From Salinibacter sp. 10B (lineage in GTDB: Bacteria > Bacteroidota > Rhodothermia > Rhodothermales > Salinibacteraceae): 64,000 bases of DNA. This document shows positions 52,954 to 61,503 of this stretch, in pieces; the first letter of the stretch is position 1; every line of letters begins with the position of its first letter. Below the pieces are notes generated by a model that worked only from the letters and a program-made list of their open reading frames with translations, was not told the DNA's origin and did not search any database. The stretch lies in the NCBI RefSeq assembly GCF_002954405.1, contig NZ_MQWC01000004.1, forward strand, positions 1,386,301-1,450,300, in the 5' to 3' direction. The translations under genes were made by a program, and so were the position numbers.

Positions 52954-55116
52954 ATGTTGATCCGATTCTTTCGCGCTTCCTTCCTTCCCGCTGGTCTTGC
53001 CCTGCTGCTGGCCGGCCTTTTCGCCGTCGCCCCGGCCCCGGCCCAGGAACGGCCTGACGAGATTCGAACAGCGGACTATGACATCCAAGATCTCACGTAT
53101 CCTGATCTTCGCGACTTCGAGGCCCCGGAGCCGGAACGCCTCACGCTGGACAACGGCCTGACGATTCTCCTCCTGGAAGACCACGAATTGCCACAGGTAA
53201 ACGCCGTCGCGCGTATCGGCACCGGCTCCGTCTACGAACCGGCCGAAAAGCGTGGCCTCGCGTCCATCATGGGCTCTGTCATGCGCAGCGGCGGCACTGA
53301 GTCGATGACGCCCGACAGCCTGAACCAGACGCTCGAAAACATCGGAGCAACCGTTGAGACCAGCATCGGTGCAACGTCCGGCTCGGCCTTCATGTCCACT
53401 CTCTCTGATCACGTGGACACCGTGCTCCCGATCTTTGCCGAGGTCCTTCGTCAGCCTGCATTTGCGGAAGCGAAAGTTCAGCAGGCGAAGAGCCAGCAGA
53501 CGTCCTCGATCTCACGCCGCAATGATAACGCGCGGAGCATTGCCTTCCGCGAGTTCGACCAGTTGGTCTACGGTGAAGACAGCCCCTACGCTCGGATTCC
53601 GGAATACTATACGGTTGAGCGGATCACACGCCAGGATCTGGCCAACTTCCACGACCAGCATTTTCATCCCAGCAACGTCATTCTGAGCGTGTGGGGAGAC
53701 TTCGACACCGACACGATGAAGCAGAAGCTCCGCCAGCAGTTTGGGGACTGGACGGCTCCGGACGGGTTTGAGCCGCCGACCCCGCCTCAACCCACCGCCT
53801 CGCGCGAGTACTCGGTGAACTTTGTCCAGAAGGATGACGTGAATCAGAGCACCATTCTGATGGGGCACCCGGGACGCCTCACCCGAGATGATCCCGATTA
53901 TCCTGCCGTCACCATCATGAACGAGGTGCTCAGTGGGGGCTTCTCGGGTCGTCTCTTCCAGAATGTGCGACGGGAAAAGGGGCTTGCCTACTCGGTCTTC
54001 GGCAATTACACGGCGAACTACAATCGTCCCGGCCGCTTCTTCGCGGGCATCTTTTCAAAAAGTGCGACGACCGTAGAGGCCACCAACGCTGTGATGCACG
54101 AGGTGGAGCGCATGCGACAGGAAGCTCCGACGGACGAGGAGCTTGGCCTCGCCAAGGACAGCTACTTGAATTCCTTCGTGTTCAACTTCGACACGAAGCG
54201 AGAAATCCTGAGTCGACTCATGACGTACGAGTACTATGACTACCCGTCGGACTTCCTTCAGCAGACGAAAAGCGGCATCGAAAAGGTCACGGCCGGGGAT
54301 GTACAGCGGGTCGCAAAGAAGTACCTCTACCCGGAGCAGGCCCACATCCTCATCGTGGGAAACCGCACGCAGTTTAGCGACTCGCTGTCGGCCCTCACGA
54401 AGGACGGGACAGTCAACGAGCTTGACATCTCCATCCCGAAATCTCCGCCCGGAGAGGAACAGGCTGTGAGTGCGGAAGCGAACCAGGCTGGCCTGTCGGC
54501 ACTCAAACAAGCTCGAGCCGCTCTGGGGGGCGATGCCTTCGATTCTTTTCAGAACATGCGCGTCGTTACCAAGCAGCGCGGACGCACGGTCACTCTCGTC
54601 GTGGCGCTGCCCAACAAGCTCCGCGTGGAGCGCGGGCCCATGACCATCGTCAGCAACGGGGAAACGGCAAAGATGAAGCGAGGCGGGCAAACCCGAACCC
54701 TTCCGTCCTCCGTTCAGGGCCGCTTCGAAGGGCAGCTCTGGCGCGACCTGACGTATCTGATGACCCACCTCGACCACGACGGCCTCACGGTACAGGACCA
54801 GGGTTCTCAAACCGTTGAGGGGACGACGTATCGGGCCGTAAAGGTAATGCCGCCCGCCGGTCGTGCTTACACTCTCTATCTGGAACCGGAGTCGATGCGA
54901 CCAGCCCGGATGTCGTACCAGGCCCAAACCCGGCAGGGCCCAAAGGCGACGAGCTCAGTATACAGTAACTTCAAAACCGTAAAGGGCATGGCGATCCCTC
55001 ACAAGACGGTGACCTATCAGGGTGGAAACAAGGTGGCGACGAGTCGCATCCAGAAGATTTCCCTCAACGTAGACCTGGAGACGGACGTGTTCACGATGGG
55101 GGACTCATCCGAGTAA
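52954..55116 (+). CDS. M16 peptidase-like partner subunit without zinc motif, with C-terminal extension
   Basis: A 720-aa protein with a signal peptide (about 1-31, ending AQE). The N-terminal M16 domain has GLASIMGSVMRSGG where HxxEH is expected, so it cannot bind zinc there. The C-terminal M16 domain keeps RREKGLAYSVFG, the Arg/Tyr pair that holds substrate in M16B partner subunits. From about 505 an extra ~215-residue beta-rich domain (ALGGDAFDSFQNMRVVTKQR onward) resembles LolA-like lipoprotein-sorting folds. It follows the active subunit by 51 bp and is followed by a strong terminator. Confidence 0.9.
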   Translation: MLIRFFRASFLPAGLALLLAGLFAVAPAPAQERPDEIRTADYDIQDLTYPDLRDFEAPEPERLTLDNGLTILLLEDHELPQVNAVARIGTGSVYEPAEKRGLASIMGSVMRSGGTESMTPDSLNQTLENIGATVETSIGATSGSAFMSTLSDHVDTVLPIFAEVLRQPAFAEAKVQQAKSQQTSSISRRNDNARSIAFREFDQLVYGEDSPYARIPEYYTVERITRQDLANFHDQHFHPSNVILSVWGDFDTDTMKQKLRQQFGDWTAPDGFEPPTPPQPTASREYSVNFVQKDDVNQSTILMGHPGRLTRDDPDYPAVTIMNEVLSGGFSGRLFQNVRREKGLAYSVFGNYTANYNRPGRFFAGIFSKSATTVEATNAVMHEVERMRQEAPTDEELGLAKDSYLNSFVFNFDTKREILSRLMTYEYYDYPSDFLQQTKSGIEKVTAGDVQRVAKKYLYPEQAHILIVGNRTQFSDSLSALTKDGTVNELDISIPKSPPGEEQAVSAEANQAGLSALKQARAALGGDAFDSFQNMRVVTKQRGRTVTLVVALPNKLRVERGPMTIVSNGETAKMKRGGQTRTLPSSVQGRFEGQLWRDLTYLMTHLDHDGLTVQDQGSQTVEGTTYRAVKVMPPAGRAYTLYLEPESMRPARMSYQAQTRQGPKATSSVYSNFKTVKGMAIPHKTVTYQGGNKVATSRIQKISLNVDLETDVFTMGDSSE

Positions 55117-55144
55117 CCCTCGCTCTTCATTCCCGCTCGCCCCA

Positions 55145-55181
55145 ACGCCCGAGGCTCCCTGTGGAGCTTCGGGCGTTTTTA
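55145..55181 (+). terminator. Rho-independent terminator after the M16 pair
   Basis: A 13-bp stem with one G:U pair (CGCCCGAGGCTCC with GGAGCTTCGGGCG), a CTGT loop and a TTTTTAT tail. Confidence 0.88.
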
Positions 55182-55259
55182 TTCGGCAGACAGCTGAACG
55201 CTCTCTTGACTCACGCCGTTGGAGCGGCCCATCCCCTTCTGCACTTCTCGCCCAGTCCC

Positions 55260-56147
55260 ATGTCTCTCCCTTCCCGAGTCGCCCTCTGTGACGTTGGTCC
55301 CCGCGACGGTTTTCAATTCGAGGACCAGTTCATTCCTACGGATCTGAAGGTCGCAACCATAACAGCCCTCGCCGACGCCGGCGTGCCCCGCATACAAGTC
55401 ACCTCCTTCGTTCATCCGGAGTGGGTGCCCCAAATGCGCGATGCAGAATCCGTGTGCGAGCGATTGCCGCCGCGAGACGACGTGACGTACGCTGGTCTTG
55501 CCCTTAACCAGAAAGGCCTGGAGCGAGCCCATAACGCCGGACTCTCTCAAGTGGACCTTTCAATTGCCACCCACGACCAGCACAGCCTCGACAACGCCAA
55601 CGTGACGGTGGACGAGGCCGTGGCGCAGGCTGAAGAGATGGTCCGCTACGCCCATGAGCACGGACTAGAAGCACAGATGGGATTTCAGACCGTCTTCGGG
55701 TACCAAGAGCCCGGCGATACCCCCCTCCCTCAGGTCGTCGACATGAGCCGTCACTTTGCCGAGATGGGCGTTGAGTCTATCTCGCTGGCAGATTCAACGG
55801 GACTCGCCCATCCGCACATGATTCAAGAGCGAGTGGAAGCCGTTCTGAAGGCCATCGGCGATGTGCCCCTCGTGCTTCACCTTCACGATACGCGGGGCCT
55901 CGGACTTGCCAACGTCTACGCTGCCCTCGAATGCGGAGTCGATCGCTTTGATACGTCTCTTGCCGGCATGGGCGGCTGCCCCTTCATCGAAGGCGCAACC
56001 GGAAACATTGCAACGGAAGACACGGCCTACTTGCTCGACGGACTCGGGATCGAGAGCGGCATTGATCGAGCAGCAGTCAGTCGAGCGTCTCGCCGAATCG
56101 AAGAGGAACTCGACAAGCAGTTTCCCGGCAAGCTGCATCGGCTTTGA
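55260..56147 (+). CDS. Hydroxymethylglutaryl-CoA lyase-like enzyme
   Basis: A 295-aa TIM-barrel enzyme of the DRE-TIM family, probably cleaving HMG-CoA to acetyl-CoA and acetoacetate in leucine breakdown. The active-site segment is LCDVGPRDGFQFE, with metal and catalytic residues later in HLHDTRGLGLANV. The signature GGCPFIEGATGNIATEDT holds the catalytic Cys of HMG-CoA lyases, which separates it from citramalate or isopropylmalate synthases. ATG 55260 was chosen (MSLPSRVALCDVGPRD). No other leucine-degradation gene is next to it. Confidence 0.88.
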   Translation: MSLPSRVALCDVGPRDGFQFEDQFIPTDLKVATITALADAGVPRIQVTSFVHPEWVPQMRDAESVCERLPPRDDVTYAGLALNQKGLERAHNAGLSQVDLSIATHDQHSLDNANVTVDEAVAQAEEMVRYAHEHGLEAQMGFQTVFGYQEPGDTPLPQVVDMSRHFAEMGVESISLADSTGLAHPHMIQERVEAVLKAIGDVPLVLHLHDTRGLGLANVYAALECGVDRFDTSLAGMGGCPFIEGATGNIATEDTAYLLDGLGIESGIDRAAVSRASRRIEEELDKQFPGKLHRL

Positions 56148-56196
56148 ACCGGAGCGCACGCGTCGGGGCCACCGGGCCTCCCTGCCTCGTCTCTCC

Positions 56197-57036
56197 CTAC
56201 GACGACTGACCGTCGGAGTTTAGAGCATCGGCGGGCACCTGCTGGCCGTCGCGACTAAATGGCGCCTCGGTGGCAATGGCCTCCTGCGCTCCATGCCCGC
56301 TTGGAATCCAGCGCAGGAGCTCCAGTCGCCCGTCGAGGTGCTCGACCAGGGCCGTGCAGCTTTCCACCCAGTCGCCGGTATTCACGTACTGCGTGCCGTT
56401 GATCGAGCGGAGACGAGGGTGATGGATGTGCCCGCAGATCACGCCATCGTACTCCTTCTCGGCGACTTCCATCGCCGCCGTTTCCTCAAACTCCTCGATG
56501 TATTGCAGCGCCCGCTGCGTCGAGTGCTTGAGATAACTGGAAAGCGACCAGTAGGGGAGATTGAACAGGCGACGCACCCGATTAAACCAGCGATCCACCT
56601 TCATGACCCCTACGTACGCCCATCCTCCCAAGAATTCAAGCCACTTGGCGTGACGCACGACCCCCTCGAATTCATCCCCGTGTACGACCACGAACCGGCG
56701 TCCGTCGGCGGTGGTGTGGATGGCCTTCTTCTGAATCGTGATGCCCCCAAGTTGGAGCCCCGGAAAGTCTCGAGCCACCTCGTCGTGATTGCCGGGAATG
56801 TAGGTGACATTCGTACTGTTGGCCTTCTGTAGGAGGCCCTGAATCACGTCGTTGTGGGCGGAAGGCCAGTACCAGGAGCGTTGCAACGCCCAGCCGTCAA
56901 AAATATCGCCCACGAGGTAGTAGCGATCGGCCTCGTGGTGACGAAGAAAATCGAGGAGAAAGTCCGCCTTTGCCTGAGGAGTCCCTAGATGAACGTCTGA
57001 AATCCAGATCGTACGGTAATGGGTTGTCGGCTCCAT
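56197..57036 (-). CDS. PlcP-like metallophosphoesterase (second copy)
   Basis: A 279-aa cytoplasmic phosphoesterase. Metal motifs: WISDVHLGT, VGDIFDGWALQRSWYWP, IPGNHDE, VVVHGDEFEGVVRHAKW and CGHIHHP, then NTGDWVESCTALVEH. This is the pattern of PlcP, the Sinorhizobium-type phospholipase C that releases diacylglycerol under phosphate starvation. LpxH-type UDP-diacylglucosamine hydrolases share the metal motifs, so annotation as LpxH-like is the alternative. The btaAB context supports PlcP. It lies 244 bp after its paralogue. Confidence 0.8.
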   Translation of the reverse strand: MEPTTHYRTIWISDVHLGTPQAKADFLLDFLRHHEADRYYLVGDIFDGWALQRSWYWPSAHNDVIQGLLQKANSTNVTYIPGNHDEVARDFPGLQLGGITIQKKAIHTTADGRRFVVVHGDEFEGVVRHAKWLEFLGGWAYVGVMKVDRWFNRVRRLFNLPYWSLSSYLKHSTQRALQYIEEFEETAAMEVAEKEYDGVICGHIHHPRLRSINGTQYVNTGDWVESCTALVEHLDGRLELLRWIPSGHGAQEAIATEAPFSRDGQQVPADALNSDGQSS

Positions 57037-57280
57037 GTGCCGGACTATCTGAGCAAGCAGCAATTCGAGGAAAAGCTGCCCCTCAACCCTCGGGGCGATA
57101 CCCGGACGGGGCCATGCACGGTCCGAAAGATGTACCGTACGTTCTGCCCCTCCTTTCCGCTATTTTCGGGGATTGATGATAGCTTCATTCTGGAAAAATG
57201 CCCTTTTCAGCCAAGCGCGGTGCAGTTCCGCCCTGCGGAAACACAGGAGGGTCCTCTGAACAGACTGAACGAGGGCGCCT

Positions 57281-58120
57281 TCACGCTGACGCCCCGATCT
57301 GAGGCGACGGTGACCAGTCGTTCTTGGGTGCTCCATCTCCCGCCGTGCCTGCAGCATGTGGGGGCGACGATGCCCCCTCTGGGACGGGCGTCCATTGTTG
57401 AAGCGCAAGCCGTCCATCCATGTGCTCGACTAAAGCCGTACAATTTTCCACCCAGTCGCCTGTGTTGGCGTAGGTAACCCCATCGATGGGCCGGAGCTCC
57501 GGCACGTGGATGTGTCCGCAGATGACCCCGTCTACATCCTCTCGCTGGACACGCTGCACGACGGCCTGCTCAAAATCCGCAATGTACTGCACAGCGCGCT
57601 TCGTGGTGGTTTTTGCGGCGGCCGCCAGTGACCAGTAGGGCTTGTTCATCCATCGACGCACCCGGTTGACGTGGCGATTGAGCGTGAGAAGAGTCTGATA
57701 CGCCCATCCTCCGAGTTTGGAGAGCCAGCGGGCGTGCCGCACTACTCCGTCGAACTCATCTCCGTGAAGCACCAGAAGACGCTGCCCGTCTGCGGTCGTG
57801 TGGATCACATTCGATCGAATCGTGATGCCTCCGAGCTGGAGCCCGGGAAACTGACGGGCCGCCTCATCGTGGTTGCCGGGAATATAAATCATCTCTGCTT
57901 CTCCCGCTCGTTCCAGCAAGATTTGCAGGAGCTCGTTGTGAGAGGATGGCCAGTACCAGGAGCGCTGCAAGGCCCATCCATCCACGATATCACCAACGAG
58001 GTAATACCGCTCCGCTTTGTGATGCTCCAGAAAGTCGATCACTCCGTTGGCCTTCGACGCTCGCGTGCCGAGGTGAACGTCTGAGATCCAGATCGTGCGG
58101 TATCGTCGAAGCACGGGCAT
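57281..58120 (-). CDS. PlcP-like metallophosphoesterase (first copy)
   Basis: A 279-aa protein, closely similar to the next copy along most of its length (WISDVHLGT, VGDIVDGWALQRSWYWPSSHN, IPGNHDEAARQFPGLQLGG, HGDEFDGVVRHARW, CGHIHVPEL, NTGDWVENCTALVEHMDGRL). They differ most at the C terminus, which here is Pro/Ser/Ala-rich and probably disordered. It begins 54 bp after btaB, so it is likely co-transcribed. Expected role: removing head groups from phospholipids to supply diacylglycerol for BtaA. Confidence 0.82.
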   Translation of the reverse strand: MPVLRRYRTIWISDVHLGTRASKANGVIDFLEHHKAERYYLVGDIVDGWALQRSWYWPSSHNELLQILLERAGEAEMIYIPGNHDEAARQFPGLQLGGITIRSNVIHTTADGQRLLVLHGDEFDGVVRHARWLSKLGGWAYQTLLTLNRHVNRVRRWMNKPYWSLAAAAKTTTKRAVQYIADFEQAVVQRVQREDVDGVICGHIHVPELRPIDGVTYANTGDWVENCTALVEHMDGRLALQQWTPVPEGASSPPHAAGTAGDGAPKNDWSPSPQIGASA

Positions 58121-58174
58121 AGAGCAATGATGCGGGAAAGGACGGATACTCAGCAGCCCCCTACGGCCACGGAG

Positions 58175-58954
58175 TTAATCGACAATTGTGTGAAGCCCCT
58201 CAAATCGTTTCGACTCAGAAGCAGATGAAACCGAAGGGACCTCCATTCCCAGTCCATCGAACGCCGAGGCGGACACAGCTCCCGATACACGAATCGTGGA
58301 CCAGTAGGCGTACCGGTAAGCAACGGGGGCCACGGTACAGGTAACCCCATCGACCCCGTCGAGGCGACGGAGCGCGCGGATAAGATCGGGCCGGGGATAC
58401 ACATCGAAAAGCGCCAACCAACGCTGCAAAACCATAGCGGTCCACTCCGGAAGATCGGCCTGATCCCAAAAGTCGACGATGTGGATCCGTCCGCCCGGCG
58501 CCAGATGAGCAAGGGCAGAGCCGAGTGCCGCCGTCCAGTCGGGAATCATCGACAAAACGTACGAGAAAAAGATGACATCGAAGTCCCGCTCGACCCCAAA
58601 CTGCTCTCGGGAATCAAGCGCCTGTGCCAGTCCGTGGCCAAGCGTAATATCGTCGAGACAGCCCTCCCGCTCCATCTTGGCCCGAGCTGTCGCGAGCATC
58701 GAAAGGGAGGCATCCAGTCCGTACAGTGTATGCTGCGGAGCGTGTTGATCGAGCATGCGTAAATTGCGAGCGGTGCCGCACCCAATTTCCAACACATTGC
58801 TACTCGGCTGTTCAGCAATGGCCCTCAACATTCGGTCTCGCCCAAGCAAGTAGTACCGGCGCGACCAGTCATACACGTGGCGCGTCCACCGGTACATTCG
58901 ATTCATTTTCCGTACTGGGTCTTCAATGGAGGACGAGAGGGGCATTTTCGACAT
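58175..58954 (-). CDS. btaB: BtaB-like N-methyltransferase (betaine lipid synthesis)
   Basis: A 259-aa SAM-dependent methyltransferase. The N-terminal segment MNRMYRWTRHVYDWSRRYYLLGRDRML is typical of BtaB; the SAM loop is VLEIGCGTARNL, followed by LYGLDASLSMLATA and APGGRIHIVDFWDQADLP. It would methylate diacylglyceryl-homoserine three times to DGTS. I chose ATG 58954. GTG 59065, overlapping the btaA stop by one base, would add 37 residues including an in-frame 6-residue tandem duplication, so either start is possible. It follows btaA and precedes plcP-like genes. Confidence 0.85.
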   Translation of the reverse strand: MSKMPLSSSIEDPVRKMNRMYRWTRHVYDWSRRYYLLGRDRMLRAIAEQPSSNVLEIGCGTARNLRMLDQHAPQHTLYGLDASLSMLATARAKMEREGCLDDITLGHGLAQALDSREQFGVERDFDVIFFSYVLSMIPDWTAALGSALAHLAPGGRIHIVDFWDQADLPEWTAMVLQRWLALFDVYPRPDLIRALRRLDGVDGVTCTVAPVAYRYAYWSTIRVSGAVSASAFDGLGMEVPSVSSASESKRFEGLHTIVD

Positions 58955-58977
58955 GGGTTGGGCCGTGGCGTGGCCTT

Positions 58978-59013
58978 TGATGACGAACGAGAGTGTGATG
59001 ACGAACGAGAGTG
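58978..59013. repeat. Perfect 18-bp tandem duplication between btaA and btaB
   Basis: Two adjacent copies of TGATGACGAACGAGAGTG (58978-58995 and 58996-59013). The unit is 18 bp, so it stays in frame if the upstream btaB start is used. Confidence 0.85.
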
Positions 59014-59064
59014 GTTCCGAATAATCGGAAGCTTCCCGGGGCCGTGCGGTTGTCTTTCCACGCA

Positions 59065-60306
59065 CTAGCCGGTCAGCACATAGAGGTGAAACATGCCGTA
59101 GACCGCCGATCGGTCCTTTGCATGAAGCGCCTCTGACCGGTCACGCTCGTACGTGAATCGACTGCGCAGATCGGACGGCAGTGCCGGCTCGACCACTGAG
59201 TCGAGCCCAGCGGTACGGAAAATAATGCGGGCTCCCGGTTCCCCCACGCGGGCCAGTTCAGCCCAGAGCGCAGCAATGGCCTCCGGCTCCATCCAGTCCA
59301 TCGCGTCAAGTAGCACGAAGCTGTCGAAGCTGCTGTCGGGCTGATCCCGAAGGGCCTCCTGAACCGAAGCAATGCGCGTGTCCACCCGATCGAGGTCGTA
59401 CCGGAGTTGCCCGTAGTGTTCAGCGCGAAGGTAGGCTGGAAGCGCCTCCCGCTGGTCGGTATCGTACTGGCGCCCAAAGGCCTGCCAGGCGAAGTAATTG
59501 TCCGAGAGCGGAAAGCCGCACACCAATCGCTCCAGTCGTTTGCGGTAGAGATCGACGATCGACGTGTCGGCCGCAGTGGAAAGACTCTGGTACTGGCTCA
59601 GCGGGATGCCGAAGCTGTAGAGAGTGGCGGGCTGTCGTGCAATCCGTCGGACAAGAGAATGATCAAAAAACGGCGCTACACATTCCTCAAAGAACTCCCG
59701 CTGCTCCTCCAGATTGTCGGCCCGCAACAACTCGCTCGGCTCACGATCCTGTACCATCTGTGAGACCCACTGGGCCACGCCCTGAAAGCGCGCCAGCACC
59801 CCGTGCTTGTAAACACCGTGTTTGAAGGCCCGGATGCGCGGGCGTCGAAAGCCGCTCCAGGGACGCTTCTCCCAAAACTCTTGCGTCGTCGAATCGAGGT
59901 GCGGACGGATGTGCTCGTGATACGCCTCGATGTTCTCTTCGCCCTCTCCCTCGCCAAAGAACTGGAAGAAATGCTCGTGATCTGGAAGCTGCCGAAGAGC
60001 AGCCATCTTGAGCCGAGTGAGGGCCATATGGGCCATGTTTAAATCCACTGCCAAAATCTGCTCAGGCTCGTGAACGAGATAGTTGAGCACATTGCATCCG
60101 GCCGATGAAATGGTAAAAATTCGACTTGACTCGTCGAGGTGAAGGGCCGCTGCGTCCACTCGCGGATCCTCCCAGATCTGGGTGTACACGAGCCCCCGAA
60201 ACCACAGCGTGAAGAGCCGCTCCAGCAGTCCCTCTCGGGACACCCGGTGGTTTCGATGAACAGCGCGTTTTAGGCGATCGACCGTCGAGTCCGACATGGT
60301 GAGCAT
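59065..60306 (-). CDS. btaA: BtaA-like 3-amino-3-carboxypropyl transferase (betaine lipid synthesis)
   Basis: A 413-aa enzyme of the DUF3419/BtaA family, transferring the aminocarboxypropyl group of SAM to diacylglycerol to form diacylglyceryl-homoserine. Family segments: LVYTQIWEDPRVDAAAL, the SAM-binding ISSAGCNVLNYL followed by ILAVDLNMAHMALTRLKMAA, and FVLLDAMDWM with EPGARIIFRTAG near the C terminus. Length matches BtaA (about 400 aa). Its partner methyltransferase follows directly. ATG 60306 and ATG 60297 are both possible starts. Confidence 0.92.
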   Translation of the reverse strand: MLTMSDSTVDRLKRAVHRNHRVSREGLLERLFTLWFRGLVYTQIWEDPRVDAAALHLDESSRIFTISSAGCNVLNYLVHEPEQILAVDLNMAHMALTRLKMAALRQLPDHEHFFQFFGEGEGEENIEAYHEHIRPHLDSTTQEFWEKRPWSGFRRPRIRAFKHGVYKHGVLARFQGVAQWVSQMVQDREPSELLRADNLEEQREFFEECVAPFFDHSLVRRIARQPATLYSFGIPLSQYQSLSTAADTSIVDLYRKRLERLVCGFPLSDNYFAWQAFGRQYDTDQREALPAYLRAEHYGQLRYDLDRVDTRIASVQEALRDQPDSSFDSFVLLDAMDWMEPEAIAALWAELARVGEPGARIIFRTAGLDSVVEPALPSDLRSRFTYERDRSEALHAKDRSAVYGMFHLYVLTG

Positions 60307-60317
60307 CCGAGGGTCCG

Positions 60318-60330
60318 CGAACGAGAGTGG
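60318..60330. promoter_or_regulatory. 13-mer shared by the btaA and btaB upstream regions
   Basis: CGAACGAGAGTGG occurs 12 bp before btaA and again at 59002-59014 between btaA and btaB, inside the tandem repeat. It may be a regulatory site or a duplicated leader. Confidence 0.35.
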
Positions 60331-60429
60331 CGAGTCCGATTAGAGCCTGTGGCCACTCTCAAATGTAGAGCCGCGGCGTTATCTCGTGATTACGCCCGGA
60401 TTATCAGTGGATCACCTCTACTCGGACCG

Positions 60430-61446
60430 TCAGTTGGAGTCGAGGTAGGCCGCGCGTTGCCGGAGCACTCTGCTGTCCCAGGTGTCCCGCTGGAGCCGGG
60501 CAACGTAGTTGTAGCCTTCGGCAGTGGCACGGTACGCGTCGCCAGACGGGGCAGGACGAAGCTGGAGGGTCCGTTGTGTCCCATCAGAAAGGTGGAGACG
60601 AATCGTGTGCCGGGCCGGTCCCACCTCATTGGGGGCCACGCCGGACGCAAAGCTGTTGGCTTCGAGGGTGGACAGGGTACGAAGCGCGAAAGTCGCTTTG
60701 CGACTTGCCAGCGTATCGCCTCCTGCAACCCAGGTAGACGGTCCCACAGCGGAAGAAGTGTCGCTGTTCGATGGGCGCCGCATGGTGAATGAGCTGTCCC
60801 CCGGAAATGTGAAGTCGACTCGCTGGATGTCGGCCCGGTCAACATTCCAGATCACCTTGTCCCGCCAGTCCTCGACGCTGCGGGACGTGATCGACTGGAG
60901 CGACTGTTCGATCGAGTAGACGTCCGTCCGATTGGGCGAGCGGACGTAGGTGATGGGCGTGCCCCGTCGTCGACGCATCTGCCGCATTCGAGATCGCCCT
61001 TGATTTCGCGATTGAGGACGACGGATCCGCGTCCGTCCCACGATGAGCTGGCCCAGCGTCTCGTCCCCGCTTCCCAGCATCGTAATGGCCGTGCCGGTCG
61101 AGTCCACACCATAGCGCGGATGCTTGCTCGACTGCCGGGTCACAACGGCGTCGACCTGAAGACCCGGAAGCGAACTGAGGAGACGGCGTACGGCCTCCTC
61201 GTTGGCCGGGAACGCCACTGATGTGTCCGAAGGCACGACCGACCATCCGCCATCTCCCTGTTCTAACCGCACTGACGGCTCATTCGCACGCTCGATCCGG
61301 ACCGCCTGTACCACACTCGTATCTACTGGTAACAGTTGCCCCTGAAACGCCTCGCTAGACGTGTCGCTCCCCCTCCACGACACTCCGAGGGCAAGGAGAA
61401 GCGTACCCACAAACACGATCGATAGGGTTTTCGTCGCGTTCGTCAT
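60430..61446 (-). CDS. DUF4340 domain protein
   Basis: A 338-aa protein with one N-terminal membrane helix (TLSIVFVGTLLLALGVSW) and a DUF4340 extracytoplasmic domain with repeated beta segments (VQAVRIERANEPSVRLEQGDGGW-like start, YGVDSTGTAITMLGSGDETL). An Arg/Gln-rich loop lies near 150-170. DUF4340 genes commonly sit beside GldG-type and ABC-2 permease genes, as here, but the molecular role is unknown. ATG 61446 was chosen. It is 57 bp after the GldG-like gene. Confidence 0.87.
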   Translation of the reverse strand: MTNATKTLSIVFVGTLLLALGVSWRGSDTSSEAFQGQLLPVDTSVVQAVRIERANEPSVRLEQGDGGWSVVPSDTSVAFPANEEAVRRLLSSLPGLQVDAVVTRQSSKHPRYGVDSTGTAITMLGSGDETLGQLIVGRTRIRRPQSRNQGRSRMRQMRRRRGTPITYVRSPNRTDVYSIEQSLQSITSRSVEDWRDKVIWNVDRADIQRVDFTFPGDSSFTMRRPSNSDTSSAVGPSTWVAGGDTLASRKATFALRTLSTLEANSFASGVAPNEVGPARHTIRLHLSDGTQRTLQLRPAPSGDAYRATAEGYNYVARLQRDTWDSRVLRQRAAYLDSN

Positions 61447-61503
61447 GGTAATGTCGTAATTCAAATCCCGAGGGTACGTGCGTGAGGAGAACTCAACGGA
61501 CGG

